NCBI GenBank assembly: GCA_001917175.1 | Contig: MNTV01000035.1 | Coordinates: 1-59,967 of the forward strand | Source of the DNA: Azospirillum sp. 51_20 | GTDB lineage: Bacteria > Pseudomonadota > Alphaproteobacteria > RF32 > CAG-239 | Direction of reading: 5' to 3' | DNA length: 59,967 nt | In this document: piece after piece, positions 16,262 to 25,290 of the stretch | How the letters are laid out: each line of letters starts with the position of its first letter | Position numbering within the stretch: position 1 is the first letter of the stretch | Notes under the pieces: model-generated | Seen by the model: only the letters and a program-made list of their open reading frames with translations | Told to the model about the DNA's origin: nothing | Database searches by the model: none | Position numbers and translations under genes: made by a program

Positions 16262-17233
16262 TCAGTCGTAACCGCGGTAAGGCTTTTGCGGCAGCCGGAC
16301 GTCGCGGTTTTTGACGCCGCCGTCAAGCGCGGACAAAACAGCCGTCGTTTCCGGGTAAAAGCTTTCTCCCTCATATTTTTCCAAAGCATGTGCGGCCGAT
16401 TGAAGTTTGAACTTGTCATTTCCGGCCACGGCTTTGTAGACTTTGTTGATTGCGTATTTACGGCAGATTTCTTTCCCTTTGGCATCCAAAGTGCCCGTCA
16501 GTTCCCGTATCTGCCGTTGAACGATCAGACGGTGGCGGCGGTAATGTTCTTCGGGAACGATGTTTTTGATTTCGTGTTCGCGAACCAGACGCTCATAGAG
16601 CAGATTGACGTAAGTATTGCGAAACGAAAGCTTTTTCAGCAGATCGTCGCTTTTGAAAGCGAAAGCCCAGCGGTTAAGCATGTTTATGTCGCGTTCTCTT
16701 TTTTGTCGCTGGATTTGTTCCGCTTCCGCCGCGGCTGCCGCAAATATGCCGCGGATTTGCGGATTCGGATATTCCTCGGTCAGGGTTTCCCTCAGCCGGC
16801 GGATTTCGTCGTCGGTGAACGAATGATGCCATGCCTGCCGGGCAAAAAAACGCTGCGTGCGGTCGGCAAAACCGGGGCAGAGAGGTTGCCGGGCGCCGGT
16901 TTCCCGGCCGATTGCCGCGGCCAGGGCGGCCAGTCCGCCGGCATCTCCGCGGAAAACCTGCTGCCGCACTTCGTCAAACAATTCCGGCTGTGTGTTTTCA
17001 ACCGACAGTGCCCGCCGCGCCAGCGCCGCTTCCGCCGCCTGATAGGTTATATCTTGGGAGCGGGGCGCCAGCCGGGCGAAAGTCCGGCAGAAAAGGCAGA
17101 AATGTTTGGCCGACATGGCGGGGGCGGAAAGAACATATTCCTGCAAAACCAAATCGGCGGCGCTCGTCAGGAGCACCGCCTCGTCTTCTAAGGACAGCAT
17201 ATCGCGGACGGCTTTGTCGAAGCGCCCGTCCAT
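16262..17233 (-). CDS. Hypothetical protein, 323 aa
   Basis: Alpha-helical, Arg-rich soluble protein with no signal peptide or membrane segment. Features seen: KHFCLFCRTFARLAP (a CxxC pair near residue 45-50), an Ala-rich middle, and the Arg/Lys-rich region QRQKRERDINMLNRW. It starts 3 bp after the stop of the SlyB-like lipoprotein gene on the same strand, so the two are probably one operon. No family recognised and no function proposed. Codon use matches housekeeping neighbours. Confidence 0.75.
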   Translation of the reverse strand: MDGRFDKAVRDMLSLEDEAVLLTSAADLVLQEYVLSAPAMSAKHFCLFCRTFARLAPRSQDITYQAAEAALARRALSVENTQPELFDEVRQQVFRGDAGGLAALAAAIGRETGARQPLCPGFADRTQRFFARQAWHHSFTDDEIRRLRETLTEEYPNPQIRGIFAAAAAEAEQIQRQKRERDINMLNRWAFAFKSDDLLKKLSFRNTYVNLLYERLVREHEIKNIVPEEHYRRHRLIVQRQIRELTGTLDAKGKEICRKYAINKVYKAVAGNDKFKLQSAAHALEKYEGESFYPETTAVLSALDGGVKNRDVRLPQKPYRGYD

Positions 17234-17236
17234 AAT

Positions 17237-17710
17237 TTAATAGCCGCTGTAGGGAATGATGCGCGCCCGGTCTGAGCCGCTGCCGTAAAGCACCATGCAG
17301 CGCTGGCCGACGGCCATCAGCACGTCGCTGCCCTGAGTAACGGTGACCAGTCCGCCGTTGTCGAGCTGGACGACGTATTCATACCCGCTTTGTTTGGAAA
17401 GGCCGCGTTGAGCCAGATTGCCGGCCGCGCCGCCGACCAGGGCGCCGCCGACGGCGCCGAGAACGCCCGCGGTGCTGCCTTTGCCGATCTGCGAACCGGC
17501 CACGCCGCCGGCGATGCCGCCGATTGCCGTACCGAGCGAATTGTCGCTGTCGGCGACGGTGATCGCACGAACGGAAACGATGGTTCCTGCCCGGGCGCGG
17601 TTGACCGACCCGACCGCCGCCGAATCATACTGGTTGGCGCCGATCTGGGAAGCGCACCCCGCCAAAACCGCCATTACCGGCAGTATCAGGGCAATAACAA
17701 ATTTTTTCAT
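17237..17710 (-). CDS. Outer-membrane lipoprotein of the SlyB / 17-kDa antigen type
   Basis: 157 aa. Lipoprotein signal with lipobox LAGC (Cys19). A glycine-zipper segment (about 60-105: GTAIGGIAGGVAGSQIG, VGGALVGGAAGNLA) typical of the Rickettsia 17-kDa antigen/SlyB family follows. A C-terminal beta domain has the family-like pattern YVVQLDNGGLVTVTQG...VGQRCMVLYG. The start has a strong GGAGG site 6 nt upstream. Likely structural role in the outer membrane. Confidence 0.9.
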   Translation of the reverse strand: MKKFVIALILPVMAVLAGCASQIGANQYDSAAVGSVNRARAGTIVSVRAITVADSDNSLGTAIGGIAGGVAGSQIGKGSTAGVLGAVGGALVGGAAGNLAQRGLSKQSGYEYVVQLDNGGLVTVTQGSDVLMAVGQRCMVLYGSGSDRARIIPYSGY

Positions 17711-17874
17711 CCTTCTTCCTCCGCATGATAAAGTTGTTCTGTTGTTATCTGCTTTTTATATTATCTACAGATTGCTTTTTGTCAATGCCGGACTCTTGCC
17801 AAATGAAGTTAACTGTTATATATTGACGGACAAAATTAACTTAAACGGAAAACTAATTTAACGGGAAAACTAAA

Positions 17875-19263
17875 ATGTCAGAAAGAACCAAGGTTGTAAA
17901 ATTGCTGTCTTCGGACAAACCTTTGGCCGACGTGTTGGTCAAGGGCTGGGTGAGAACGCGCCGCGACGCGAAAGATTTTTCTTTTATCGAAGTAAACGAC
18001 GGTTCCTGCCTGAAAAATATTCAGGTGATCGCCGGCAGCGCTCTTCCCAACTACGAGGACGTCAAAAAACTGACCACCGGTTCTTCGGTTGCCGTCAGCG
18101 GCGCGCTGGTTCCCTCTCAGGGCGGCAACCAGAAATATGAGATCAAGGCCGAAAAAATCGAGGTTTACGGCTGGGCGGACGACACTTATCCGCTGCAGAA
18201 GAAGAAACATACCGACGAATATCTGCGTACCATTGCCCATCTGCGTCCGCGCACCAACAAGTACGGTGCCGCATTCCGGATTCGGTCCGAACTCTCATAC
18301 GCGATTCACACTTTTTTCCATGAACGCGGATTCCGCTACGTCCATACGCCGATCATCACCGCTTCCGACTGCGAAGGCGCCGGCGAAATGTTTCAGGTGA
18401 CCACGCTTGACCTGAACAACCTGCCGAAAACGCCCGACGGCAAAGTCGACTATTCTCAGGACTTTTTCGGCAAAGAGGCGCGGCTGACGGTTTCCGGCCA
18501 GTTAAACGGCGAAATGTATGCGACGGCGCTCGGCGACATTTATACTTTCGGCCCCACGTTTCGGGCGGAAAACTCCAACACCACCCGGCATGCGGCGGAA
18601 TTTTGGATGATTGAGCCGGAAATGGCTTTTGCCGACCTCACCGACGACATGAATCTGGCGGAAGACATGGTCAGATACTGCGTTAAACATGTTATGGAAC
18701 ATTGCGCCGAAGACATGGAATTGTTTGAAAAATTTGTCGCTCCCGGTCTGAAAGACACGCTCGATACGATCGTCAACAACGATTTTGCCCGCATTACCTA
18801 CGGCGAAGCGATCGAGATCATGAAAAATTCCGGCGAACGTTTTGAGTACAAACCGGAGTACGGCATTGACCTGCAAACCGAACATGAGCGTTTTCTGGCC
18901 GAAAAACATTTCAAGCGTCCGGTAATCGTCCGCGATTACCCGAAGGAGATCAAAGCCTTTTACATGCGTCTGAACGATGACGGCAGAACGGTTGCGGCAA
19001 TGGACGTTCTGGTGCCGGGCATCGGCGAGCTGATCGGCGGTTCCCAGCGTGAGGAACGCTATGACGTCTTGTTGAAGCGCATTGAAGAAATCGGCATGAC
19101 GGAAGCCGACTATGAGTGGTATCTCGATTCCCGCCGCTTCGGCACCGTTCCTCATGCCGGATTCGGGCTCGGTTTCGAACGTATGATGCTGTTGCTTACC
19201 GGCATCGGCAACATCCGTGACGTCATTCCTTTCCCGAGAACGCCGAAATCGGTTAACTTTTAG
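17875..19263 (+). CDS. asnS: Asparaginyl-tRNA synthetase
   Basis: Charges tRNA-Asn with asparagine; 462 aa, class II synthetase. An N-terminal OB anticodon-binding domain (VKGWVRTRRDAKDFSFIEVND) precedes the catalytic core with motif 2-like FGPTFRAENSNTTRHAAEFW and motif 3 GFGLGFERMMLLLTG. AsnRS rather than AspRS is indicated by DCEGAGEMFQVTTL and overall length. Most alphaproteobacteria instead make Asn-tRNA by GatCAB amidation, so this gene may be acquired. The next gene starts 9 bp later. Confidence 0.95.
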   Translation: MSERTKVVKLLSSDKPLADVLVKGWVRTRRDAKDFSFIEVNDGSCLKNIQVIAGSALPNYEDVKKLTTGSSVAVSGALVPSQGGNQKYEIKAEKIEVYGWADDTYPLQKKKHTDEYLRTIAHLRPRTNKYGAAFRIRSELSYAIHTFFHERGFRYVHTPIITASDCEGAGEMFQVTTLDLNNLPKTPDGKVDYSQDFFGKEARLTVSGQLNGEMYATALGDIYTFGPTFRAENSNTTRHAAEFWMIEPEMAFADLTDDMNLAEDMVRYCVKHVMEHCAEDMELFEKFVAPGLKDTLDTIVNNDFARITYGEAIEIMKNSGERFEYKPEYGIDLQTEHERFLAEKHFKRPVIVRDYPKEIKAFYMRLNDDGRTVAAMDVLVPGIGELIGGSQREERYDVLLKRIEEIGMTEADYEWYLDSRRFGTVPHAGFGLGFERMMLLLTGIGNIRDVIPFPRTPKSVNF

Positions 19264-19272
19264 GAGAAGCAG

Positions 19273-19944
19273 GTGAACAGATATTTCCTTATTCCGGCTT
19301 TGGCCTTTTTGGCATTCTCCGCCCGGGCGGAGAATGCGGACAGCGAAATCAACGTCGTCATTTTTGCCCCCAAGCCGCAGGCGGAAAGCGCCGCGGCTCG
19401 GCTGCCTTCCTGCAATGATCCCGCAATGTTGAAGGCCGTTGCCGAAAAAGTGAAGGAATATCAGGACGAAAATCCCGCTTCCAGCATCATCAGCCGCCGC
19501 AAGCAGGCACTGATTGTCAAAAACCTGAAGGAATTTGAGGAGATTCCGGCGGCGGAATTTGACAACGCGTCCAATTATGAAGTGGCTCGCGAACTGGTGA
19601 TGACCAAAATAAATTACCGGATTGCCGAAGATAATCTGCGTTTGTGCCGGGGCGGCGCCGTCAGCGGTATTTATCTTTTGATGTATCCGGAAGGAAGCGG
19701 CACCCGCGTGCAGATACTGAATTTTGTTCCGGCGCCGGACAGCGGCAACGAGTTTTCGATTTATTTTGAACCGCCGGCAGACGGGGAAACGCCGACGGAA
19801 GAAAAAGCGTCTGAACCGGCGCGGACACCGGATGCGGACACCGCTCCCGGACAGGAACCGGACGGCGCTTCCGCGGCGGCGGAAAATGCGGCGGAGCCAA
19901 AAGAATTGCCGGCCGGCGACGCGTCCGCAGCGGCGGAAAAATGA
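19273..19944 (+). CDS. Periplasmic protein of unknown function
   Basis: 223 aa from a GTG start with TAGGAG just upstream, overlapping the asnS stop region; likely cotranscribed with asnS. Signal peptide MNRYFLIPALAFLAFSARA. The mature part (about 20-160) contains VVIFAPKPQAESAA, a helical charged middle and a beta-rich segment around GTRVQILNFVPAPD. From about residue 165 the chain is Ala/Glu/Pro-rich and disordered to the end. No family recognised. Confidence 0.8.
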   Translation: MNRYFLIPALAFLAFSARAENADSEINVVIFAPKPQAESAAARLPSCNDPAMLKAVAEKVKEYQDENPASSIISRRKQALIVKNLKEFEEIPAAEFDNASNYEVARELVMTKINYRIAEDNLRLCRGGAVSGIYLLMYPEGSGTRVQILNFVPAPDSGNEFSIYFEPPADGETPTEEKASEPARTPDADTAPGQEPDGASAAAENAAEPKELPAGDASAAAEK

Positions 19945-19975
19945 GTTTCCGATTACGTTTTTTTCAAATGAGCGG

Positions 19976-20003
19976 TTGAAAAAATAGAAAAAAAGGATAT
20001 AAT
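19976..20003 (+). promoter_or_regulatory. Promoter of rpoH
   Basis: TTGAAA (19976-19981), 16-nt spacer, TATAAT (19998-20003). A 5-bp hairpin CACAC-TTC-GTGTG (20005-20017) lies at the predicted 5' end of the transcript. Confidence 0.65.
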
Positions 20004-20041
20004 CACACTTCGTGTGAAAAGAAAAGGATGGTGATGTCGGA

Positions 20042-20953
20042 ATGAGTAAAGGTTCTTCGGTAATGGTGATCAACAAGGCGGCGCAGCTGCCGGCTTTGCC
20101 GGACGCGGGCGGCCTGTTGTCCTATTTTGAAAGAATTAAGAGCTTTCCGGTGTTAAGCGAAGAGGAAGAGCAGGCGCTGATCCTCGACTTTAAACAAAAT
20201 CATAACCTTGAGGCCGCGCACCGGCTGGTGGTTTCGCATTTGCGCCTGGCCGCAAAAATCGCCCTGACATACCGTCATTACGGTCTGCCGTTGGCCGATC
20301 TGATTTCGGAAGCCAACATCGGGTTGATGCAGGCGGTCAAAAAATTTGATCTGGAAAAGAAAGTGCGCCTTTCGACTTATGCAATCTGGTGGATCAAGGC
20401 GGCGATCAACGACTTTATCCTGCGTTCGTGGTCGCTGGTCAAGATCGGCACCGTAGCGGCGCAGAAAAAGCTGTTTTACAATCTCGGCCGCATCAAGGCC
20501 AAACTCGGCATTTACGAAAACAAGGAGCTGGAACCCTCCGTTGTTAAGCAGATTGCCGGCGAGCTGGTGGTTGACGAAAAAGACGTGGTGGAAATGAACC
20601 GTCGTCTGGGCGGCGATTCTTCGCTGAACGTTACCGTCGGCGACGAAGAAGACGAACGCGAAAAAATCGACATGCTGGTCGACAAGCGGCAAAATCTGGA
20701 AGCTGCCCTGGCCTGCAAACAGGAAGCGGCGCAAAAACACCGGATGCTGCAAAAATGTCTGAGCCGGCTGCCCGAAAGGGAAGCTTACATCATCCGTCAC
20801 CGGATGCTGACGGAAACGCCGCAGACGTTGGAGGAAATCGGCGCCAGGTTTGAAGTCAGCCGCGAGCGGGTTCGCCAGATCGAAAAAAAGGCGTTTGAAC
20901 ATTTGTCCGCCCTGGTTAAGGAAGCTGCCGCGGAAACGGCTGAAACTGTTTAA
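20042..20953 (+). CDS. rpoH: RNA polymerase heat-shock sigma factor RpoH (sigma-32)
   Basis: 303 aa. Region 2 has NLEAAHRLVVSHLRLAAKIA and LIGLMQ-type core binding followed by the -10 recognition part RLSTYAIWWIKAAINDFIL. The RpoH box appears as QKKLFYNLGRIK, which separates it from RpoD. Region 4 ends TLEEIGARFEVSRERVRQIE. It directs transcription of heat-shock genes. A five-codon ORF (20028-20045) overlaps the start codon as ATGA. It is followed by two genes on the same strand. Confidence 0.96.
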   Translation: MSKGSSVMVINKAAQLPALPDAGGLLSYFERIKSFPVLSEEEEQALILDFKQNHNLEAAHRLVVSHLRLAAKIALTYRHYGLPLADLISEANIGLMQAVKKFDLEKKVRLSTYAIWWIKAAINDFILRSWSLVKIGTVAAQKKLFYNLGRIKAKLGIYENKELEPSVVKQIAGELVVDEKDVVEMNRRLGGDSSLNVTVGDEEDEREKIDMLVDKRQNLEAALACKQEAAQKHRMLQKCLSRLPEREAYIIRHRMLTETPQTLEEIGARFEVSRERVRQIEKKAFEHLSALVKEAAAETAETV

Positions 20954-20988
20954 GCTGCTGAGAAACGGAAGCGGTGAGGCGATAGGAA

Positions 20989-21198
20989 ATGGCGAAGAAA
21001 AAAGAGAAATCAGGCGAGTTTGAATTTACCGGCGAGATGTCTGCCGCCGCCGTTACCGGTCTGGAATTCCGGGACAGCTTTTCTCCTTCCGAATCTTTGG
21101 ACGGAATGCTGGAACGGATGGAGGAGCGGATCAAAAAAGTGCGGAAAATCAAAAAGAACAACATCTTTGTCAATCCTTTCAAAGGTTCGGAAAACTGA
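20989..21198 (+). CDS. Small hypothetical protein, 69 aa
   Basis: Lys-rich at both ends (MAKKKEKSGEF, KKVRKIKKNNIF), acidic in the middle. It lies 35 bp after rpoH and 6 bp before prmC on the same strand, with a GTGAGG-type RBS. The tight fit in the operon and purine-rich RBS support it; no domain recognised. Confidence 0.65.
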   Translation: MAKKKEKSGEFEFTGEMSAAAVTGLEFRDSFSPSESLDGMLERMEERIKKVRKIKKNNIFVNPFKGSEN

Positions 21199-21204
21199 TT
21201 TTTC

Positions 21205-22038
21205 ATGGCGGATGAGTTTTTTAATCGGACAGTGGCCGCTCTGGCGGCGGCGGGGATCGATTCTCCGCGTCTGGAAGCGCGGATACTGCTGGCGCACGTT
21301 ACGGGCATGGAAAGCAATGTTTACGATCCCGGGCGGAAACTTTCTCCCCGGCAGATGAGCGAGGCCGGCTGGCTGCTTGAACGCCGCCTGGCGCATGAAC
21401 CTTTGGACAAGGTAATCGGCCGCCGCGATTTTTACAAATATCGTTTTGTCGTTAACCGCGAAGTGCTCAGTCCGCGTCCGGACAGTGAAACGCTGGTGGA
21501 AGCCGCGGCAGAGCTGATTGCCGAACACCGTTTGAGCTCTCTGCTTGAACTCGGGGTCGGTTCGGGCTGTCTGCTGCTGTCGCTGCTGGCCGACTGTCCG
21601 GGAACGCGGGGCGTCGGTGCGGACATTTCGCCGGCGGCATTGGCGGTGGCGGCGGAAAATGCCCGCCGGCTGAAGGTGGAAGACCGTTTGCGGCTGGTTG
21701 AGTTTGACTATTTCAAAGATGTTTTCAGCGAACGTTTTGATCTCATTGTCAGCAATCCTCCTTATATTCCGAGCGCCGACGTCGCTTTTTTGGCGCCGGA
21801 GGTGAAGGATTATGACCCGTTGTCCGCTCTGGACGGCGGTGCCGACGGTCTGGATCATTACCGGCAGATTGCGTCGGTTGCCGGCGGCTGGCTGAACGAC
21901 GGCGGATATCTGGTGCTGGAGGCGGGGGCAGGGCAGGCCGGCGACATCGCTTCCGTTTTTGCCGGTTCCGGCTGGCAGACGGTTGGCATGCGGGAAGACT
22001 TAAACGGGATTAAACGCTGTGTAATATTGAAAAAATAA
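21205..22038 (+). CDS. prmC: Release factor glutamine N5-methyltransferase
   Basis: Methylates the Gln of the GGQ motif in RF1/RF2, including the RF2 encoded at 41-42 kb. 277 aa: an N-terminal helical domain, then a SAM-dependent methyltransferase with LLELGVGSGCLLLSLL (motif I) and the catalytic NPPY at 184-187. A DUF4167 gene follows, a gene order common in alphaproteobacteria. Confidence 0.97.
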   Translation: MADEFFNRTVAALAAAGIDSPRLEARILLAHVTGMESNVYDPGRKLSPRQMSEAGWLLERRLAHEPLDKVIGRRDFYKYRFVVNREVLSPRPDSETLVEAAAELIAEHRLSSLLELGVGSGCLLLSLLADCPGTRGVGADISPAALAVAAENARRLKVEDRLRLVEFDYFKDVFSERFDLIVSNPPYIPSADVAFLAPEVKDYDPLSALDGGADGLDHYRQIASVAGGWLNDGGYLVLEAGAGQAGDIASVFAGSGWQTVGMREDLNGIKRCVILKK

Positions 22039-22204
22039 TTTGCATTTTGCAAAAATTTTTGTATTATTCACCCGTAAACGCTAATTGAATTTTTAGGAAA
22101 ATCGGCGTTTTTGTTTCCAAACCAACTTGAAAAGAAAATAAATTTGTTCCGGGGTGTTCCTGTCCGTGCAGGCGCTCTTTAACCTGATGTTTTATGGTAT
22201 AAAT

Positions 22205-22876
22205 ATGAAAAAAACAAACAACAAATACCGCAGCGGCGGCAATAACAGCAGCAACAGTACGATCTACTCCCTCAATTATAAATTTGACAGCAATTCCATT
22301 GCCGGCAAAATCAGCGGCACCGCGCTTGACCTGATCAAACGCTATAACGACTTTGCCAAAGACGCCCAAAGCAACAACGATTATGTCAATGCGGAAATTT
22401 TTCGCCAGTATGCCGAACACTACCGCAAAATCGTGACCGAAATAAATGAACGCAAGAACCAGCAGCGTCAGGCCTTTGCCGCGGAAAACGGCGAACTTCG
22501 CAATGAGGCGGAAAACCGGCCGGCGGCGGAAGAACGGCAGCCGGATGCGGAAAGTGCGGGAATTGAAAACAGCGACCGCAAAGAAGATAATACGGCGGCA
22601 GAAAAGGCTGCGCCGGCGACAGAGAAAAAACGCGCTTCCTGCACACGACCGGGTAAAGAAACGGCAGAAGCCGCCGCTCCGGCTGCAGAGAAAAAAGCGG
22701 CCGAAGAAGAACGGGTTCCGGCGAAGGAAACCAGAAAATCATTTAAAATCATCGAAATCAGTCATACCAAAGCGGACGAAGCGGCTGCCGTCGTTCCCTC
22801 TGCCGCTGAAGCGCCGGCGGCGGAAGCTGCGCCCAAGCGGGTTTACCGCCGTCGTAAAACCGCCACTGCGTCCTAA
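22205..22876 (+). CDS. DUF4167 domain protein
   Basis: 223 aa from the chosen ATG (MKKTNNKYRSGGNNSS). The conserved N-terminal domain shows the family pattern: RGTA-type KISGTALDLIKRYNDFAKDA, then DYVNAEIFRQYAEHYRKIV. After about residue 85 the chain is a low-complexity Ala/Glu/Lys tail ending in basic RRRKTATAS, probably disordered; such tails are usual. The family is essentially alphaproteobacterial and often follows prmC, as here. Function unknown; nucleic-acid association is a guess from the basic N-terminus. Confidence 0.88.
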   Translation: MKKTNNKYRSGGNNSSNSTIYSLNYKFDSNSIAGKISGTALDLIKRYNDFAKDAQSNNDYVNAEIFRQYAEHYRKIVTEINERKNQQRQAFAAENGELRNEAENRPAAEERQPDAESAGIENSDRKEDNTAAEKAAPATEKKRASCTRPGKETAEAAAPAAEKKAAEEERVPAKETRKSFKIIEISHTKADEAAAVVPSAAEAPAAEAAPKRVYRRRKTATAS

Positions 22877-22896
22877 AACCGACAGAGAGGGCGTCC

Positions 22897-24054
22897 GTGT
22901 ATTTCGTCATCGCTTTTTTTACCGTCACCTTTGTCGGCGCGCTGATCAGCGCGCGGACGCTGTGCGGCTACAACGACATTTCGCCGTGGTGGAAAGTCGC
23001 GGTATTCCTGCTGTTGTGGACCGTTTGGGCAATGCCGGCGGTTTTGGGTGGCCTCCGTACCAAAGGATGGCTGGAAGGGCCGGTTTACAATACGTTGGCT
23101 CTCGGCGGCTATTTTCTTTTCGGCTTTGCCTTTTTGCTGCTGATGCTGCTTTTGTTTCGTGATTTCGTCTGGGCCGTTTCTTACGGACTGGCCAAGTTGT
23201 CGGGGCATGCTTCGGCCGGCTGGAGTCCGGTGAATACGGTGGCTCTGACCAAGGCCAACCTGATTACTTTGGCGCTGGCTTTGCTGCTGTCGCTTTATGC
23301 CCTGTACGAAGGCGTGAAAACCCCGCGCGTGCGCGAAATCGTTATCGAAACGTCCAAAACAGACCGGGAAATTAAAATCCTGCAGATCAACGACATGCAC
23401 ATAGACCGCAGCAAACCGGTCAAATGGTTCGCCGATATGGTGGATCTGGCCAACGCTCAGGAAGCTGATCTGATCGTGCTGCCGGGTGACATCATTGATG
23501 ACCGGATGGAGGCGGTGCTGCCGCAGGCCGGTGAACTGAAACGGCTGAAAAGCCGTTACGGCGTTTATTTTTCGCCCGGGAACCATGAATTTTACAACGG
23601 CCTGGTCGAAATACAGTGGTATTTGCAAAAAGCCGGTTTTGTCTGGCTGTCGGAAAACGGCCGCAACGTGGAGGGGCTGCCGCTTTATATAGCCGGCATG
23701 CCGGATGGGCCGCGGCAGCGGACGCAGACGCAGTATCCGCATCTTTTGCGGAATGCCGATCCCGAAGCCTATAAAATTTTGCTGGCGCACAATCCGACCA
23801 GGGCGAGGGAATATCTGGGGCAGGGGTTTGACTTGCAGCTTTCGGCCCATACCCATGGCGGACAAATCTTTCCTTTTCATCTGCCGGTGCGGCTTGCCAA
23901 CAATTTTCTTTCCGGTTTGTACGAGTTGCCGGAAGGCAAGCTCTATATTTCCCGCGGCGCCGGTTACTGGGGACCGCCGATGCGGCTGCTGGCGCCGTCC
24001 GACATGACTTTGATCCGGCTTCTTCCGGCGGCGGATTCCCTGAACAGGGGTTGA
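22897..24054 (+). CDS. Membrane-anchored metallophosphoesterase
   Basis: 385 aa from a GTG start with GAGAGGG upstream. Four hydrophobic segments (about 1-20, 30-50, 66-88, 120-142) are followed by a calcineurin-like phosphoesterase domain with the ordered metal motifs NDMH, GDIIDD, GNHEF and SAHTHGGQ. This matches the YkuE/YaeI-like group; a substrate such as a lipid intermediate is possible but not shown. It follows the DUF4167 gene closely. Confidence 0.92.
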   Translation: MYFVIAFFTVTFVGALISARTLCGYNDISPWWKVAVFLLLWTVWAMPAVLGGLRTKGWLEGPVYNTLALGGYFLFGFAFLLLMLLLFRDFVWAVSYGLAKLSGHASAGWSPVNTVALTKANLITLALALLLSLYALYEGVKTPRVREIVIETSKTDREIKILQINDMHIDRSKPVKWFADMVDLANAQEADLIVLPGDIIDDRMEAVLPQAGELKRLKSRYGVYFSPGNHEFYNGLVEIQWYLQKAGFVWLSENGRNVEGLPLYIAGMPDGPRQRTQTQYPHLLRNADPEAYKILLAHNPTRAREYLGQGFDLQLSAHTHGGQIFPFHLPVRLANNFLSGLYELPEGKLYISRGAGYWGPPMRLLAPSDMTLIRLLPAADSLNRG

Positions 24055-24135
24055 AACAAAAATAAGCAATGAAAAAACTTGTTTTCAGGGGCAAAAAATG
24101 TTATAAGTAACTCCTAAACTAAATTATTGAATACT

Positions 24136-24600
24136 ATGAATAATTATTTGCTGGCTTTGATCGTTATTTTGACGATGATTTTAATCATGGAAGCGGTTCG
24201 CTTTCTGCGTTTGAGAAAATGTTGCGGCAAAGATCGCTGCAAATGCGGGGAACGTAAAGATGCATTTTACCGGGAAAAACGCCTTTTTCTCAAACAACTC
24301 GGAGAAAGCGGCCTTTTGGCTCAGGAAATTGCGGAAAAGGAGAAACATGTTGGTCTGCAAAAAGTGCAAATCAATACTTTGTTGCAAGAGTTCCATTCGT
24401 TGGTTTTTTTCGGTTATTTGAAGCCCGATTATGAGGCTGGTTTTAAAAAAGAGCTGGAAAAACACTATGAAACTTTTGTGCAAAAGGCTGACAAAGGCGG
24501 CTACGCAGAGGACGAAAGAAGAGCCAAAGCCGATATTTACAAAGAGCTTTTGCAGAAGCTTTCGCTGACATGGCATGATCAGGATGAATCGAAAAAATGA
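24136..24600 (+). CDS. Small membrane-anchored protein, unknown
   Basis: 154 aa from ATG. One N-terminal membrane helix (about 4-24, LLALIVILTMILIMEAV) is followed by a Cys/Lys cluster CCGKDRCKCG that could bind metal or sit at the membrane face. The rest is a long charged helical region with little sequence complexity. The gene ends before a perfect terminator. No family recognised. Confidence 0.75.
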   Translation: MNNYLLALIVILTMILIMEAVRFLRLRKCCGKDRCKCGERKDAFYREKRLFLKQLGESGLLAQEIAEKEKHVGLQKVQINTLLQEFHSLVFFGYLKPDYEAGFKKELEKHYETFVQKADKGGYAEDERRAKADIYKELLQKLSLTWHDQDESKK

Positions 24601-24620
24601 CAAAAGAGGCGTAAACATTA

Positions 24621-24652
24621 AAAAAACATCTCCCGCCGGGAGATGTTTTTTT
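24621..24652. terminator. Bidirectional terminator
   Basis: 14-bp stem AAAAAACATCTCCC / GGGAGATGTTTTTT with a GCC loop, 20 bp after the stop at 24600. Confidence 0.88.
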
Positions 24653-24653
24653 G

Positions 24654-24712
24654 TATTGATGCCTTACAGATTCCCACCATTGTTATGGCGGTTGAATGGT
24701 TACGACAACGAT
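24654..24712 (+). repeat. 59-bp direct repeat, copy 1
   Basis: Matches 25189-25247 with one mismatch. It opens a 36-codon frame (24659-24766) starting MPYRFPPLLWRLNGYDND; the mismatch is synonymous (TTC/TTT). Confidence 0.8.
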
Positions 24713-25188
24713 AGAATCAAGAAGATATGGAAGTTGTACAAGGTCAACATAGTGTTTGCCTTTTAAACTGCCGCGCAGTCTGGGTGTGTAATTATCGTCG
24801 TCGGTCCGAAAGCCCGGCGTCACAGATTATATAAAGCAAGTCATAGCTTGAGCTGCCGGGAAGTGTTCCCGGTTGCAAGGCAGGGAAAGATTGTTTTTGA
24901 TAAAAATCATGTTCAACAATATCCCCGAGATATGCAATAGCAGATGTAACGGCACAATTGAAAAGTCGGTCTTTATTGCAGATAAGAGCTGAGTTTGCCC
25001 GGCTTAAGCAAATGAAATGTATTTTGGTCACGGGGATAGTTTGTCAGCAGCGTCGGCTCAGATGAAGAAAAAAATGAACATTATGCAGAATTTTAAGGAC
25101 GATGGGATTTGGGGCGGTTCCGACTGGAGCTGTAACGAAATGGCATCTGCGCCTTTTCTATAAAACTCTCAGTTTACCGGGGGATATC
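24713..25188. other. Gene-poor stretch between the 59-bp repeats
   Basis: About 475 bp without a gene I can support. A 79-codon minus-strand frame (24792-25031) and a 33-codon plus-strand frame from 25063 lack good ribosome sites and recognisable products; they may be fragments. Confidence 0.5.
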
Positions 25189-25247
25189 TATTGATGCCTT
25201 ACAGATTTCCACCATTGTTATGGCGGTTGAATGGTTACGACAACGAT
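25189..25247 (+). repeat. 59-bp direct repeat, copy 2
   Basis: Second copy; opens a 36-codon frame (25194-25301) with the same first 18 residues as copy 1 and a different second half. A GGGGGAT stretch precedes this copy. Confidence 0.8.
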
Positions 25248-25290
25248 GCCGCAGCGCCGGATTTTTCCTTTATTTGCGGTAAACCGGTCA

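Noticed and set aside
24792..25031. 79-codon minus-strand frame
   Set aside because: GTG start without RBS and no recognised domain; kept only as a possible fragment in the gap note.
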